The translations under genes and the position numbers were made by a program. Below are positions 31,885 to 42,513 of a stretch of DNA of 64,000 nt, one piece after another; positions within the stretch are counted from its first letter, which is position 1; each line of letters starts with the position of its first letter. The notes beneath the pieces were generated by a model, which worked only from the letters and a program-made list of their open reading frames with translations, was not told where the DNA came from and did no database searches. The DNA comes from Camellia lanceoleosa (Eukaryota > Streptophyta > Magnoliopsida > Ericales > Theaceae): contig CM045762.1 of NCBI GenBank assembly GCA_025200525.1, positions 124,377,752 to 124,441,751 of the forward strand. Direction: 5' to 3'.

Positions 31885-32890
31885 GTAAAATGTATTTTTA
31901 TTTTTATTTTTCTCCCTTTTTAAATTCTTAGCCAAATCTATAATATGTATCCTATGCACAGCCTAAAAACAAGGGACTCAAAAGAGGATATGAGTGTGGA
32001 GGAAATTTCAGTGGGTGTATTAAGGAAATGTTTGGGATGTTAGTTTTTTAACTAAAATAGTCAAAAAGTCAAAATATCCAATCACATCACTTATTTTACT
32101 TTTTTTTATACATTTTTTTTTTGTAAAAAAATTTAAAACAAACTATATTTACATTTGAAATGAGTTCTAAAATCCATTGTGGATAATTGTAGGCCTCTTT
32201 TAGCAACTAGGTTAAAAGTTAGTTTATTGTCTTTTTGGTTTTTTTGAATCACATCTAGGGTTGTGCAAAATGCCGTTAAATCCGCTAAAACCGCATTAAT
32301 CAGTATCAATCTATACCATTTTATCCGCTAACCGCGGATTAAATTTCAACTTGTCATAGAAAAATTTCACAAATATCTCTTTGCCAAATTTTTCTGTGTT
32401 GAAATTTCTCTGTAAAAATATTGATGGACCTAAACTACTATGAAAACGTTACATGTCATTTATCTTATAAAATTTTAATATCAGGAACCTTAACCTCTTG
32501 TTTTTCAAAAATTAATATAGAACGTTATTTGACTTTAAAGTTTTCAAAAATATTTTTCAAACTTTTAATATTTTAATTATTTTTAAATTTTTAAAATTCA
32601 TTTAATCTAGAGATGTATTTAAAATATATGTAGTTTGTGAAAAAATCTTTAAAAATTACACTAAATACAAAATATATAGTATATGTTTAAATTTTTTTGT
32701 ATTTATTATTTTTTTTTTAAATTTCTTTACAAATATTTTATTTTAAAAATAAATTTAAATTAAATATATATACAAAAATTAATTAAAAAAATCAAAATCA
32801 AAACTGATGTAGAGCACGTTTGGGAGGTTGGCTATTTTAGTTGATTTTTTATTTTGTTTTTTTGTGTGACTATTTTAGCCTAATTAAAAA
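31885..32890 (+). repeat. Duplicated AKR 5' flank, copy B, holding the empty site of the element nest
   Basis: 31905-32027 (CCCTTTTTAAATTCTTAGCC ... CAGCCTAAAAAC ... GTGGGTGTATTAAGG) matches 32915-32950 joined to 53291-53370, i.e. the nest site without the nest. 32254-32350 is a truncated hAT-like MITE. 32350-32810 matches 54640-54940 plus 56275-56590 but without the long Mutator-like element. About 225 bp at 32028-32253 (starting GTTTGGGATGTTAG) is private to this copy. Confidence 0.75.
32254..32350 (+). mobile_element. Truncated hAT-like MITE
   Basis: TAGGGTTGTGCAAAATGCCG and ATCAGTATCAATCTATACCA match the left 95 bp of the full copies at 53375-53815 and 58224-58657 (inverted). The remainder is deleted. 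Confidence 0.7.
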
Positions 32891-33411
32891 GTGTGTAAAA
32901 TGTATGTTTGTTTTTATTTTTTCCCTTTTTAATTCTTATCCAAACCTATAATGGTGTTGTTTGGTGTAGTTGTGAGCAAGTGACTATAGATTATAACTTA
33001 ACATATTATAAATTATAACTTTAAATAAAAGTTGTTAACCTGTTTGATGGAACTGTGAGATTATAAATTTAAGTAACAGAGCAGTGTTTGGTTGAATAAG
33101 TTGTGAAATAGTTTTTTGCTGTATAATTGTCTTTTTTGTCCTTATAAGATGTAAAAATTGTAATTTTTTTTCCTTTTCTTCAATTTTATTTTTAAAAAGT
33201 TCTTTTATAAATGAAATTTAATAATTAGTACCTATATTGGTACACTTCATTACAATTCCATTTCAACATTTTTATTTATTTATTTATTTAATTTTTCTGA
33301 TATAAAGAACAAAAAAAAGACAATAAAAGGGACTACGCCCTAACAAAAGGTGCACCAATTATCAATAACGAGCAATTTTCCTAATTTGCCCTACAAATTG
33401 ACATTTTAATA

Positions 33412-33741
33412 TTACATTGCTATTTCTCTTGTTGTCATCAAATTAAACATGATTTCCATGGTGTGGCTCTTGTGATATTGACCCTCCTTCATCAATAGGC
33501 ACATAATCACCGAATTTATCATAAGATTCAAATGGGATGTCTCGTAGCTTACTTTGCCTGATAAAATTGTGAATTGCCATGGTTGCACAAACAAGTTTTA
33601 CTTGAGTTGGCCACACATAGTTTGGTGGGATATCCTTCATCATCGGCTATCATGATTTCCAAACCCTAAATATTCTTTCTATTACACTTCTAGTGATGAA
33701 TGTGCTTGGTTGAATATCTTTTGTGTTTTTTGGAGAGGTTG
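33412..33741 (-). pseudogene. PIF/Harbinger transposase, C-terminal piece
   Basis: Reads (minus strand) STFITRSVIERIFRVWKS, two stops, then MMKDIPPNYVWPTQVKLVCA and TMAIHNFIRQS. This is the Glu-bearing ERxFG segment and the conserved K-QVKLV-A-MA-HNFIR tail of plant PIF transposases. It is cut at 33741 by the TSD of the gypsy element; the preceding part of the same protein resumes at 43542. The catalytic Glu is present, but in-frame stops make it a pseudogene. The region left of it (32960-33411) is the AT-rich 3' part of the element and holds no other gene. Confidence 0.85.
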
Positions 33742-34395
33742 TGTCATGGCCTGAACTCACCCCTATGGGTTAAGGACAAAACCGGCCAGTAATCCTGAGA
33801 TTACCTACAGCCTCAAACCTTAACAGACATAACTCATTAGAGAAAATGGGCCAAATGGAAGCAAAATTTTAAAACTTTGTCCGTAGAGCCGTGCTTATAT
33901 GCACTCAAAACAACCATGCGCATATACGTTAATAACCCACATCAAAAGTACAGTAGCATAAACTTATTTACAGACAGGATCATCTAAACTGAGCCAACCC
34001 ATAACAGACTATATACAAATATACACAAAGACCTTGCCAACAAGACAAAGTATGAATGCATAACAAAATGGCAAGGATGGGTCTCGTGCGTGAGACACAA
34101 GGATGACTCTCCAAAACTCTTGTTGTTCTTGGCAGACTTCACTAGGGCTGGGTTTGGACTTCTCTTGGCTCACCTACAAACACATGAATGAGCGTGAGCG
34201 ATAGCCCAGTGAATAATATCAAATACAAAAATTACATAACAATGTAAAACAACATATTCCAAACGGCCTTAGGCCCAATCCACATTTCTATTTGACAGAT
34301 ATATATATATATATATAAATATAACTATACGAAATTCAAATCAAGTAACTGAAGTTTCGAACATTCTGGCCCTTGGCCCTTTCAAATTTCCATTC

Positions 34396-34660
34396 ATGTC
34401 AAAACGGTCTTCGGCTCATTCGTTTATGTCAAAACGGCTTTCGGCCCATTCATTTATATCTAAACGGCCTTCGGCCCACTATTTCATGTCAAAATGGCCT
34501 TTGGCCCACTCATTCATGTCAAAACGGCCTTCGGCCCATTCATTCATATCAAAATGGCCTTCGGCCCACTCATTCATGTTAAAACAGCCTTCGGCCCATT
34601 CATTCATGTCAAAACGACCTTTGGTCCATTTGTGTTTATCAAAACGACCTTTGGTCCATT
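34396..34660. repeat. 30-bp tandem array in the 3' LTR, 9 units
   Basis: Unit theme ATGTCAAAACGGCCTTCGGC + CCATTCATTC. The last two units are the diverged ACGACCTTTGGTCCATTT form. GGCCTTCGGCC itself is a near-palindrome. Confidence 0.95.
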
Positions 34661-35002
34661 TACTTATTCATGTCAGACTTCTGTCCACAATCTCAATGAG
34701 CAACTCACAGAGCTTATAAGGGAATAAACAATTGGACATTTACAAGCATTCAAATATCGATATTACTCATAGTGATCGGCTTGTGGATTTACCTTGGAGC
34801 TTGACCCTACACATTTCATGAACACAGAAGGGTCACTAACAGTTCAATCCGTTCTTTAATTCACATATTCCTCTTTAAGCTTCATTCTTATCTCATTAAC
34901 TCATTTACAATGCTCAACATATGCCTAAGAGTGCTTACAAGTGAAAGAGAACGGAAAACGAAATACAAAACGTGCATACAAAATTTCAGAAAACAAGGTC
35001 CC

Positions 35003-35209
35003 CGCTCGAGCGTAAAATTTCCCGCTCAAGCAGACCCTTAAGGCCTGCAAAAGTACTGGTTGCATGAAAAATACGCTCGAGCGTGGAATAGAGCGCTTGA
35101 GTGGAAGGCCTGTCTACAAAAGCTCCCCGCTCGAGCGTGAAACATACCGCTCGAGCGAATATCCAACTCTGCAAAAAGTGCTGGGAGCACGAAATTTACG
35201 CTCGAGCGG
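35003..35209. repeat. Cluster of CGCTCGAGCG palindromes in the 3' LTR
   Basis: Five perfect CGCTCGAGCG decamers plus two degenerate ones (CGCTCAAGCA, GCGCTTGAGT) within 207 bp, at spacings of about 20-60 bp. Confidence 0.95.
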
Positions 35210-36237
35210 ACCTCAAAATTCTGGAAAACCTAGAATGTGTTCTTGAGCTCAACTTCGACCTTTCAACCACATTACTTGCATGCAATGGCTCAAATTACAC
35301 ATTTACACATGTTAATATGCTACCAATACAAGATTACAACATTAGGAGGCTCAATTTCAAGGATTACACTCTTGCATGTTTCAAATTGACATCAACTTCA
35401 ACTCTATCATACATATTCATGCATTTCAAGCTCATATCTTCTCAAATTGTACATGCATGTGATGAATTAGCCACATTCTCAACTTAGATAACACAAATGG
35501 TGATCAAGACATGAGTTTCCTTTAATATTTCACATGGATTATACACATTTGTGCTCAAACATGCAATATCAAGGTGATTTCCTACATGCATGCACACATT
35601 AAGCTTCAATTCAACAAATACAACCCAATTTCATTTCAATCTTACTCTTGATCACCAAATTAGCTTGAGCACACAAAATTACAATTTATACTTCAAGAAT
35701 TACTCATCTAGAAGCTTTGATCTTCTAAGTTCTAGTCAATTCTTGAGCTAACTTTTCAAAAGATTCAAGTCTTGAACCAAAACTCCAATTCCTTACACTC
35801 TCTCTCACTCTAGCCGACCCTCTCCCCTTTTTCCCCTAGTGTTTGATCAGCCAAATGAGGATATAAGAAGAAATGGTTCTATAGTGCCTTTTTACAGAGA
35901 TCACCATTTACAAAATAATAATAATAATAATAAAGCAATTTGGCATTATTCATCGATTTAATCCATTTAATTTGACTTGAATAAATTTTCAATTAAATTT
36001 CACCATAGGCTCTAAAAATTATGCCAATCATAATGGCGTAATCAATTTTGAGTTCTGTGGCCAATAAGGCCCTCAATTTAATTTCCAAAGAAGATTATTC
36101 AAACAGATATGCCTACGGTGAACAGATAAAACTTCAAAATCACATATGTTCACATAATGGCACATAAAATCATGCTAAATACATAATCATACTCAAATTA
36201 AGGACCAATTTGCATATTACGGAATAGGGGTATCACA

Positions 36238-36251
36238 GTCTTCCCCCCTTT
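36238..36251 (-). other. Polypurine tract of the gypsy element
   Basis: AAAGGGGGGAAGAC on the minus strand, directly before the 3' LTR; primes plus-strand DNA synthesis. Confidence 0.85.
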
Positions 36252-36277
36252 AGGAAGTTTGGTCCTCCAAACTTAAT

Positions 36278-37690
36278 TTACCTTCGTCGGGGAAACAAAT
36301 GTAGATAGCGTAGTCGTATTTTGTCCTCTTTTTCCCACGTGGCATCCGTTCCATAGTGTTCCTTCCATTCCACTTTCACCATTGGGATGGATTTGTTTCT
36401 CAATTCTTTCACTTGTCGGTCGACAATTCTTTCCGGCTATTCGACGTATTCCATATTCTCATCAATAGCTACCCGGTGATAATCAATCACATGTAACGGG
36501 TCTCGGAGGTAACCCCTCAACATCGACACATGAAACACATTATGGATTTTCTCGAATCCCGGTGGCAAGGCAACCCTGTAAGCAATTGGACCAAGCCCCT
36601 CCAAAATCTGAAATGGCCCAATGTAACGGAGCGACAACTTGCCCTTTTTCCCGAATTTGACTTGGCCCTTCATTGGAGAAACACAAATGAACACATGGTC
36701 ACCAACCTCATACTCAAGAGGTCTTCTCCAAACGTTTGCATAATTCTTCTATTGGTCTTGATCTATTTTGAGCCTTTGCCGAATAGTTTTGATCTTTTCA
36801 GAAGTGTCTTGTACAATTTCGGGCCCAAGCAAAGCTCTATCCCCGACCTCTGTCCAACAAATAGGTGATCTACACCTCCTACCATACAAAGCCTCATATG
36901 GTGCCATACCGATGCTGGAGTCGAAGCTGTTATTATAAGCAAATTCTGCAAGCGGCAAATAATCTTCCCAACTCCCCTGAATATCCAAAGCACACATGCG
37001 AAGCATATCTTCCAAAGTTTGTATCGTTTGTTCTGACTGCCCATCTGTCTGTCGGTAGAATGCAGTACTGAACCTTAGTTCTGTTCCCATAGCTTCCTGC
37101 AAACTTTTCCATAATCTAGATACAAATTTCGGATCTCTATTTGACACAATAGATACCGGAACTCCGTGTAAACGAACAATTTCATCAACATAAATAGTAG
37201 CCAATCTATAAGCAGTAAATGTAGTTTTGACAGGCAGAAAATGTACAAATTTAGTCAGCCTATCAACTACAACCCAAACAGAATCCATACCTCGAGAAGT
37301 GCGAGGTAGGCCAACAACGAAATCCATAGTCACATGTTCCCACTTCCATTCAGGAATAGGGAGAGGTTAAAGTAGACCGCCTAGTTTTTGATGTTCAGCC
37401 TTAACTTGTTGACACTGAAGGTACTTGGACACGTATTCCGCAATCTCTTTCTTCATTTTAGGCCACCAATAGGTCTGTTTCAAATCCCGATACATTTTGT
37501 TGTTACCCAGATGCATAGCAAATACGGACCTGTTTTCTTCATCTAAAACCCTTTTCTTTAGTTCTGGGATATCATGGACACATATTCGGTTCTGGAATTT
37601 CAACATTTCATTCTCGACACTGAATTCTGCTTTCGGGCTTGCCTCAAATTCGTCAACCACTTTCTTGAGGAATTCATCCTCTTTCTGTTT
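36278..37690 (-). pseudogene. Gypsy integrase with chromodomain-like tail (broken)
   Basis: Minus strand. Zn-binding part at 37660-37367 (MHLGNNKMYRDLKQTYWWPK ... YLQCQQVKAEH): His residues present, the first Cys of the CxxC pair is Tyr (KYLQC). The core starts at 37333 with TMDFVVGLPRTSRGMD (first Asp, residue 4 of this frame). IVSNRDPKF has Asn at residue 65 (about 37139-37141) where the family has the second catalytic Asp. Glu 101 lies in TDGQSEQTIQ. Stops at about 37690, 37364, 36746 and 36434 separate the frames. The tail after 36436 (PERIVDRQVKELRNKS, VKVEWKEHYGTDATWE) has chromodomain-like aromatic spacing and ends at a stop 36280-36278. Integration activity is lost by both stops and substitutions. 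Confidence 0.9.
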
Positions 37691-38265
37691 CTACTTAATT
37701 TCATCAATGATTGCCGGCTCGGTTGTAATGGCGGCTATCAATCCGCCCTGTCCACCTATTACTACTTCAATTTCAGACCTCTCAAAGTCTTGCAAAATCT
37801 CCCTTTGTTCAGTAAGCAAACAAGCCATACCCCTTGTTGATTTTCTGCTCAAGGCATCAGCCACTGTATTAGCTTTCCCGGGGTGATACTGAATTTCTAG
37901 ATCGTAATCTTTTATTAGTTCCAGCCATCTTCTCTGACGCATATTCAACTCTTTCTGCGTGAAGAAGTATTTCAGGCTCTTATGATCCATGTAGACTTCA
38001 CATTTTTCCCCATACAAATAATGCCGCCAGATTTTCAAAGCAAAAACAACTGCGGCCAATTCTAGGTCATGTGTTGGATAATTCTTCTCGTGTGGCCTCA
38101 ACTGTCGAGAGGCGTAAGCAATAACCTTCCCGTTCTGCATTAACACACAACCCAAACCCTTGTAAGATGCATCACTGAAAATCACGAAATTCTCCGTACC
38201 TGAAGGTAATGTCAAAATTGGTGCAGTAGTCAATCTCGTCTTCAATTCATGAAAGGCTGATTCTC
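37691..38265 (-). pseudogene. Gypsy RNase H domain (broken from RT by one stop)
   Basis: Minus strand frame beginning after the RT stop at 38267. It shows [15 protein letters not shown] (first Asp), [18 protein letters not shown] (Glu), [10 protein letters not shown] (Asp), [18 protein letters not shown] and [10 protein letters not shown] (last Asp). This is the complete RNase H core of Ty3/gypsy Pol, which degrades the RNA strand during reverse transcription. The four acidic residues are all kept. The frame ends at a stop (about 37688) just before the integrase linker. Confidence 0.9.
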
Positions 38266-38266
38266 T

Positions 38267-39436
38267 TTATTCGTTCCACTCAAATGGTTGCCCTTTACGT
38301 GTCAATTGGGTAAGAAGCACAGCTAATTTCGAAAAGTCCTTCACAAACCTCCTGTAGTACCCAGCTAAACCCATAAAGCTGCGAACTTCTGTTACATTGG
38401 TCGGTGTAGGCCAATTCACGATTGCCTCTATTTTCTGTGGGTCCACTGAAATTCCTTCCTTGTTGATCACATGCCCTAAGAAAACAACTTCATCCAACCA
38501 AAACTCACATTTCTTTAGCTTAGCAAATAATTTCCTTTCCCGAAGTATTTGTAAAACAGTTCTCAAGTGATGTTCATGTTCAAGTCTACCTTTAGAGTAT
38601 ATTGAAATGTCATCCATGAAGACTACAACAAACTCATCAAGGTAGGTTTTAAAAATTCTATTCATTAGGTCCATAAATGCTGCCGGAGCATTAGTCACTC
38701 CAAATGGCATAACAAGAAACTCAAAATGACCATACCTCGTTCTGAGTGCCATTTTTTCAACATCCTCTACCTTAACTTTCAGCTGATGATACCCGGATCT
38801 CAAATCAATCTTAGAAAACACCTGTGATCCCTGCAACTGGTCAAATAAATCATCAATACGGGGGAGGGGGTATTTGTTCTTTACTGTTACCTTATTCAAT
38901 TCCCGATAGTCGATGCACAGGCGCAAGGTACCATCCTTCTTTTTTACAAACAGCACTGGTGCACCCCAAGGCGAAGTGCTAGGTCGGATAAACCCCTTAT
39001 CAAGCAGATCTTGCAACTGTTCTTTCAATTCTTTCATCTCGGCAGTAGCCATTTTGTAGGGAGTCTTAGAAATAGGCTGGGTGCCTGGCACAGTCTCAAT
39101 AGAAAACTCTATCTCCCTGTCTACCAATTCCCCTGGTAACTCATTTGGGAACACATCTGGGAATTCTCTAACAATAGGAATATGATTTAATTCAACATTC
39201 ACGGATTGTTCAGTCAACACATAGCACATATAACCCTAGCACCCCTTCCTGATCAGTTTACATGCTTTTATTGTAGATATCAAATAAGGTGGAGACACTA
39301 CCCCATTACCCACAAACACAATTTCTTTTTGTTCTAGTGGTTTAAATATAACCCTTTTTGTCACACAATCTATAGTGGCACAATACTTGGTCAACCAATC
39401 CATGCCCAAAATTACATCAAAATGTCTAAAGTTCAA
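38267..39436 (-). pseudogene. Gypsy protease C-terminus and reverse transcriptase
   Basis: Minus strand. 39436-39236 (FDVILGMDWLTKYCATIDC) is the end of the aspartic protease, shifted in frame from gag and closed by a stop. 39229-38267 is [42 protein letters not shown], first catalytic Asp 142 in [11 protein letters not shown], then FMDD at residues 204-207 and the thumb/connection [20 protein letters not shown]. The active-site residues are intact; the frame is cut off from gag and RNase H by stops. It copies the element RNA into DNA in virus-like particles in functional relatives. Confidence 0.92.
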
Positions 39437-39447
39437 GGGTAATAAAT

Positions 39448-40752
39448 CTACATATAGGGTAACATCCTCAATATGTATGTCACAAAACCGATATATATAT
39501 AGTCACATAACACAGATTCCCCCGATGGAGTAGACACACACAACAAATATGGCAACAACTCTAGGGGTCTTTTCAGTCTAGATGCAAATGTATATGTCAC
39601 AAATGAGTGTGTTGATCCAGAATCAATTAATACAAAGGCATCCTGATTACATATTGAAATAGTACCTGAGACAACAACATTGGCATTCCGTGTATCGCCC
39701 GTACAAAGCGCAAAAACTGTCCCATGTCTCACTGTATCCCCAGTAATAGTAGATCTCAAAGTGTTTCCCGGCTTTGGAACTGATGCAGTTGAACTAGCTG
39801 CGAGTTTCCCACTGTTCTGATTACATTCTCGGGCTATGTGCCCTTGCCTCCCACATTTGAAACAGGCTCCTGATGCACAGTAACAGACTCCACGGTGCCT
39901 TTTGCTACAAATGTTGCACATGGGAGTTGTGTCTCGAGAAGAACTTGAAGTAGCTGAGGAGCCCGTGTTTTGCTTTTTCAGAAATTTCTTCTTCGAAAAG
40001 AAGCCTTGCCTTTTGTTGCCTTTCCATTCTGTTGTTGGCTTAGCTTGTCTAGCTATGTTAGCCTCTGATATGATGGCCCTGTCAAGCACCCCAATGTAGG
40101 TCTCCAACTTCAAGACATTCATTCTCTCTAGGATGTCACTTCGGAGCCCACCTTCAAAATGTCTTGCCTTCTTGTAGTCAGTGTCAATTACATGTGATGC
40201 AAACCTGGCCAACTCAGTGAATTTGGCCTCATACTCAGCTACAGTCATGCTGTCTTGCTTGAGTTCCATGAACTCGGCTACCTTCCTATCCCGAACACAC
40301 TGCGGGAAGTACTTGTCATAAAAGATCTCCAGAAATTTTACCCAGTCAACATCTTTATGGTTTTCTCGCATTAGCATCTGCCACCTTCTTGCCTCATCTT
40401 CTAGCATAAAAGTGGCTAGGAGCACTTTCTGAGTCTCTGAACAGAAGAACACTTCAAATAACTTTTCAATGCCGAGGACCCACGCTTCGGCCTTTAACGG
40501 ATCTAATCCCCCGTGGAACTGTGGTGGTTTCATTTTCTTGAATTCCTTGGTGAGAGCTATTATCCGGTCATCGTTTTGATTATCTGGTACGGGTGGTGCT
40601 AGAGGTGGAGGTGGCGGGTGTGGTTGCTGCCACTGTTGTTGCCACTCTTGTTGCTGTCTCAAAGCCTCTGCCATTTCCTGAATCAGTCTTTCCATTCTGT
40701 CTAGTCTAGCAGTAGAAGATTCCTCTATCTCATCACCTCTGGTTCTCACCAT
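39448..40752 (-). pseudogene. Gypsy Gag with zinc knuckle and N-terminal part of protease
   Basis: 434-residue frame starting MVRTRGDEIEESS. Residues 20-50 are Gln/Pro-rich coiled-coil-like; about 75-230 is the retrotransposon_gag domain (WVLGIEKLFEVF ... FYDKYFP ... VAEYEAKFTELARFA). A CCHC knuckle lies at C297-C310 (CFKCGRQGHIAREC), preceded by a second Cys cluster (CNICSKRHRGVC). The protease active site LIDSGSTHSF has Asp 377. After about residue 410 the frame departs from the family and ends at 39448; the protease continues in another frame from 39436. The Gag part is intact as an open frame and could still be translated. In functional relatives Gag forms the particle and binds element RNA. 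Confidence 0.92.
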
Positions 40753-40994
40753 CTAATTAAACTTGCATTATATTTCATATAGAAGGTATACAAGTATGCA
40801 TACACTAAGAAGCACACATTTCCAGATAATTTGCAATGCAAGTAGTTCACGACTTACACATATAATTGCTCATATCAAAACATTTAAGCATATATTCAAT
40901 GCTTCCAAATTCATATTTATCACATGAATGCATCCTAGATCTCATCTAGACACTTATTGCTCTTTTTGGACAAGTGTGTGAGTTATTAACTCGT

Positions 40995-41006
40995 GCTCTG
41001 ATACCA
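40995..41006 (-). other. Primer binding site (initiator tRNA-Met type)
   Basis: TGGTATCAGAGC on the minus strand, three bases from the 5' LTR end at 41010. It matches the 3'-end complement of plant initiator tRNA-Met used by many Ty3/gypsy and copia elements. The stretch 40753-40994 is untranslated leader before gag. Confidence 0.9.
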
Positions 41007-41651
41007 CTCTGTCATGGCCCGAACCCGCTCCTATGGGTTAAGGACATAACCGGCCAGTAATCTTGAGATTACCTACGGCCTCAAACCTTAACAGACATAA
41101 CTCATCAGAGAAAAGGGGCCAAACGGAAGCAAAAATTTAAAACTTTGTCCGTAGAGCCGTGCTTATATGTACTCAAAACAACCATGCGCATATACGTTAA
41201 TAACCCACATCAAAAGTATAGTAGCATAAACTTATTTACAGACAGGATCATCTAAACTGAGCCAACCCATAACAGACTATATACAAATATACACAAAGAC
41301 CTTGCCAACAAGACAAAGTATGAATGCATAACAAAATGGCAAGGATGGGTCTCGTGCGTGAGACACAAGGATGACTCTCCAAAACTCTTGTTGTTCCTGG
41401 CAGACTTCACTGAGGCTGGGTTTGGACTTCTCTTGGCTCACCTACAAACACATGAATGAGCGTGAGCGATAGCCCAGTGAATAATATCAAATACAGAAAT
41501 TACATAACAATGTAAAACAACATATTCGAAACGGCCTTAGGCCCAATCCACATTTCTATTTGACAGATATATATATATAACTATACGAAATTCAAATCAA
41601 GTGACTGAAGTTTCGAACATTCTGGCCCTTGGCCCTTTCAGATTTCCATTC

Positions 41652-41946
41652 ATGTCAAAACGGTCTTCGGCTCATTCGTTTATGTCAAAACGGCCTTCGG
41701 CCCATTCATTTATATCTAAACGGCCTTCGGCCCACTATTTCATGTCAAAACGGCCTTCGGCCCACTCATTCATGTCAAAACGGCCTTCGGCCCACTCATT
41801 CATGTCAAAACAGCCTTCGGCCCATTCATTCATGTCAAAATGGCCTTCGGCCCACTCATTCATGTTAAAACGGCCTTCGGCCCATTCATTCATGTCAAAA
41901 CGACCTTTGGTCCATTTGTGTTTATCAAAACGACCTTTGGTCCATT
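41652..41946. repeat. 30-bp tandem array in the 5' LTR, 10 units
   Basis: Same unit as 34396-34660 with one extra copy. The unit sequences are more uniform here (mostly ACGGCCTTCGGCCCA), whereas the 3' LTR units carry more CG to TG or CA changes. Confidence 0.95.
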
Positions 41947-42287
41947 TACTTATTCATGTCAGACTTCTGTCCACAATCCCAATGAGCAATTCACAGAGCT
42001 TATAAGGGAATAAACAATTGGACATTTACAAGCATTCAAATATCGATATTACTCATAGTGATCGGCTTGTGTTTTTCCTTGGAGCTTGACCCTACACATT
42101 TCATGAACACAGAAAGGTCATTAACAGTTCAATCCGTTCTTTAATTCATATATTCCTCTTTAAGCTTCATTCTTATCTCATTAACTCATTTACAATGCTT
42201 AGCATATGCCTAAGAGTGCATACAAGTGAAAGAGAACGGAAAACGAAATACAAAACGTGCATACAAAATTTCAGAAAACAAGGTCCC

Positions 42288-42513
42288 CGCTCGAGCGTAA
42301 AATTTCTCGCTCGAGCGGACCCTTAAGGCCTGCAAAAGTACTGGTTGCATGAAAAATACGCTCGAGCGTGGAATAGAGCGCTTGAGTGGAAGGCCTGTCT
42401 ACAAAAGCTCCCCGCTCGAGCGTGAAACATACCGCTCGAGCGAATATCCAACTCTGCAAAAAGTGCTGGGAGCACGAAATTTACGCTCGAGCGGAGTTTC
42501 TCCCGCTCGAGCG
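42288..42513. repeat. Cluster of CGCTCGAGCG palindromes in the 5' LTR
   Basis: Seven perfect decamers plus one degenerate (GCGCTTGAGT). A 20-bp unit GAGTTTCTCCCGCTCGAGCG at 42494-42513 is missing from the 3' LTR. Confidence 0.95.

Larger units (their letters stand above)
33742..36237 (-). repeat. 3' LTR of the gypsy element (2496 bp)
   Basis: Carries a 9-unit 30-bp array (34396-34660), a palindrome cluster (35003-35209), an (AT)n microsatellite near 34301-34316 and (ATA)n near 35917-35931. Non-coding; frames through the 30-bp array give repetitive peptides only. Confidence 0.93.

Noticed and set aside
34373..34727. Repetitive frames (also at 41601-42005) that look like short tandem-repeat proteins
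   Set aside because: They are the 30-bp LTR array (10 codons per unit) read in three frames.
36530..36868. Plus-strand frames across the gypsy pol (36530-36868, 37497-37886, 39902-40099) and copia pol (45702-45998, 48310-48636)
   Set aside because: Shadow frames opposite well-supported minus-strand pol and gag domains.
41652..41946. Regular 30-bp direct repeats resembling a CRISPR array
   Set aside because: Units are head-to-tail without spacers, lie inside an LTR of a plant retrotransposon and occur in both LTRs.
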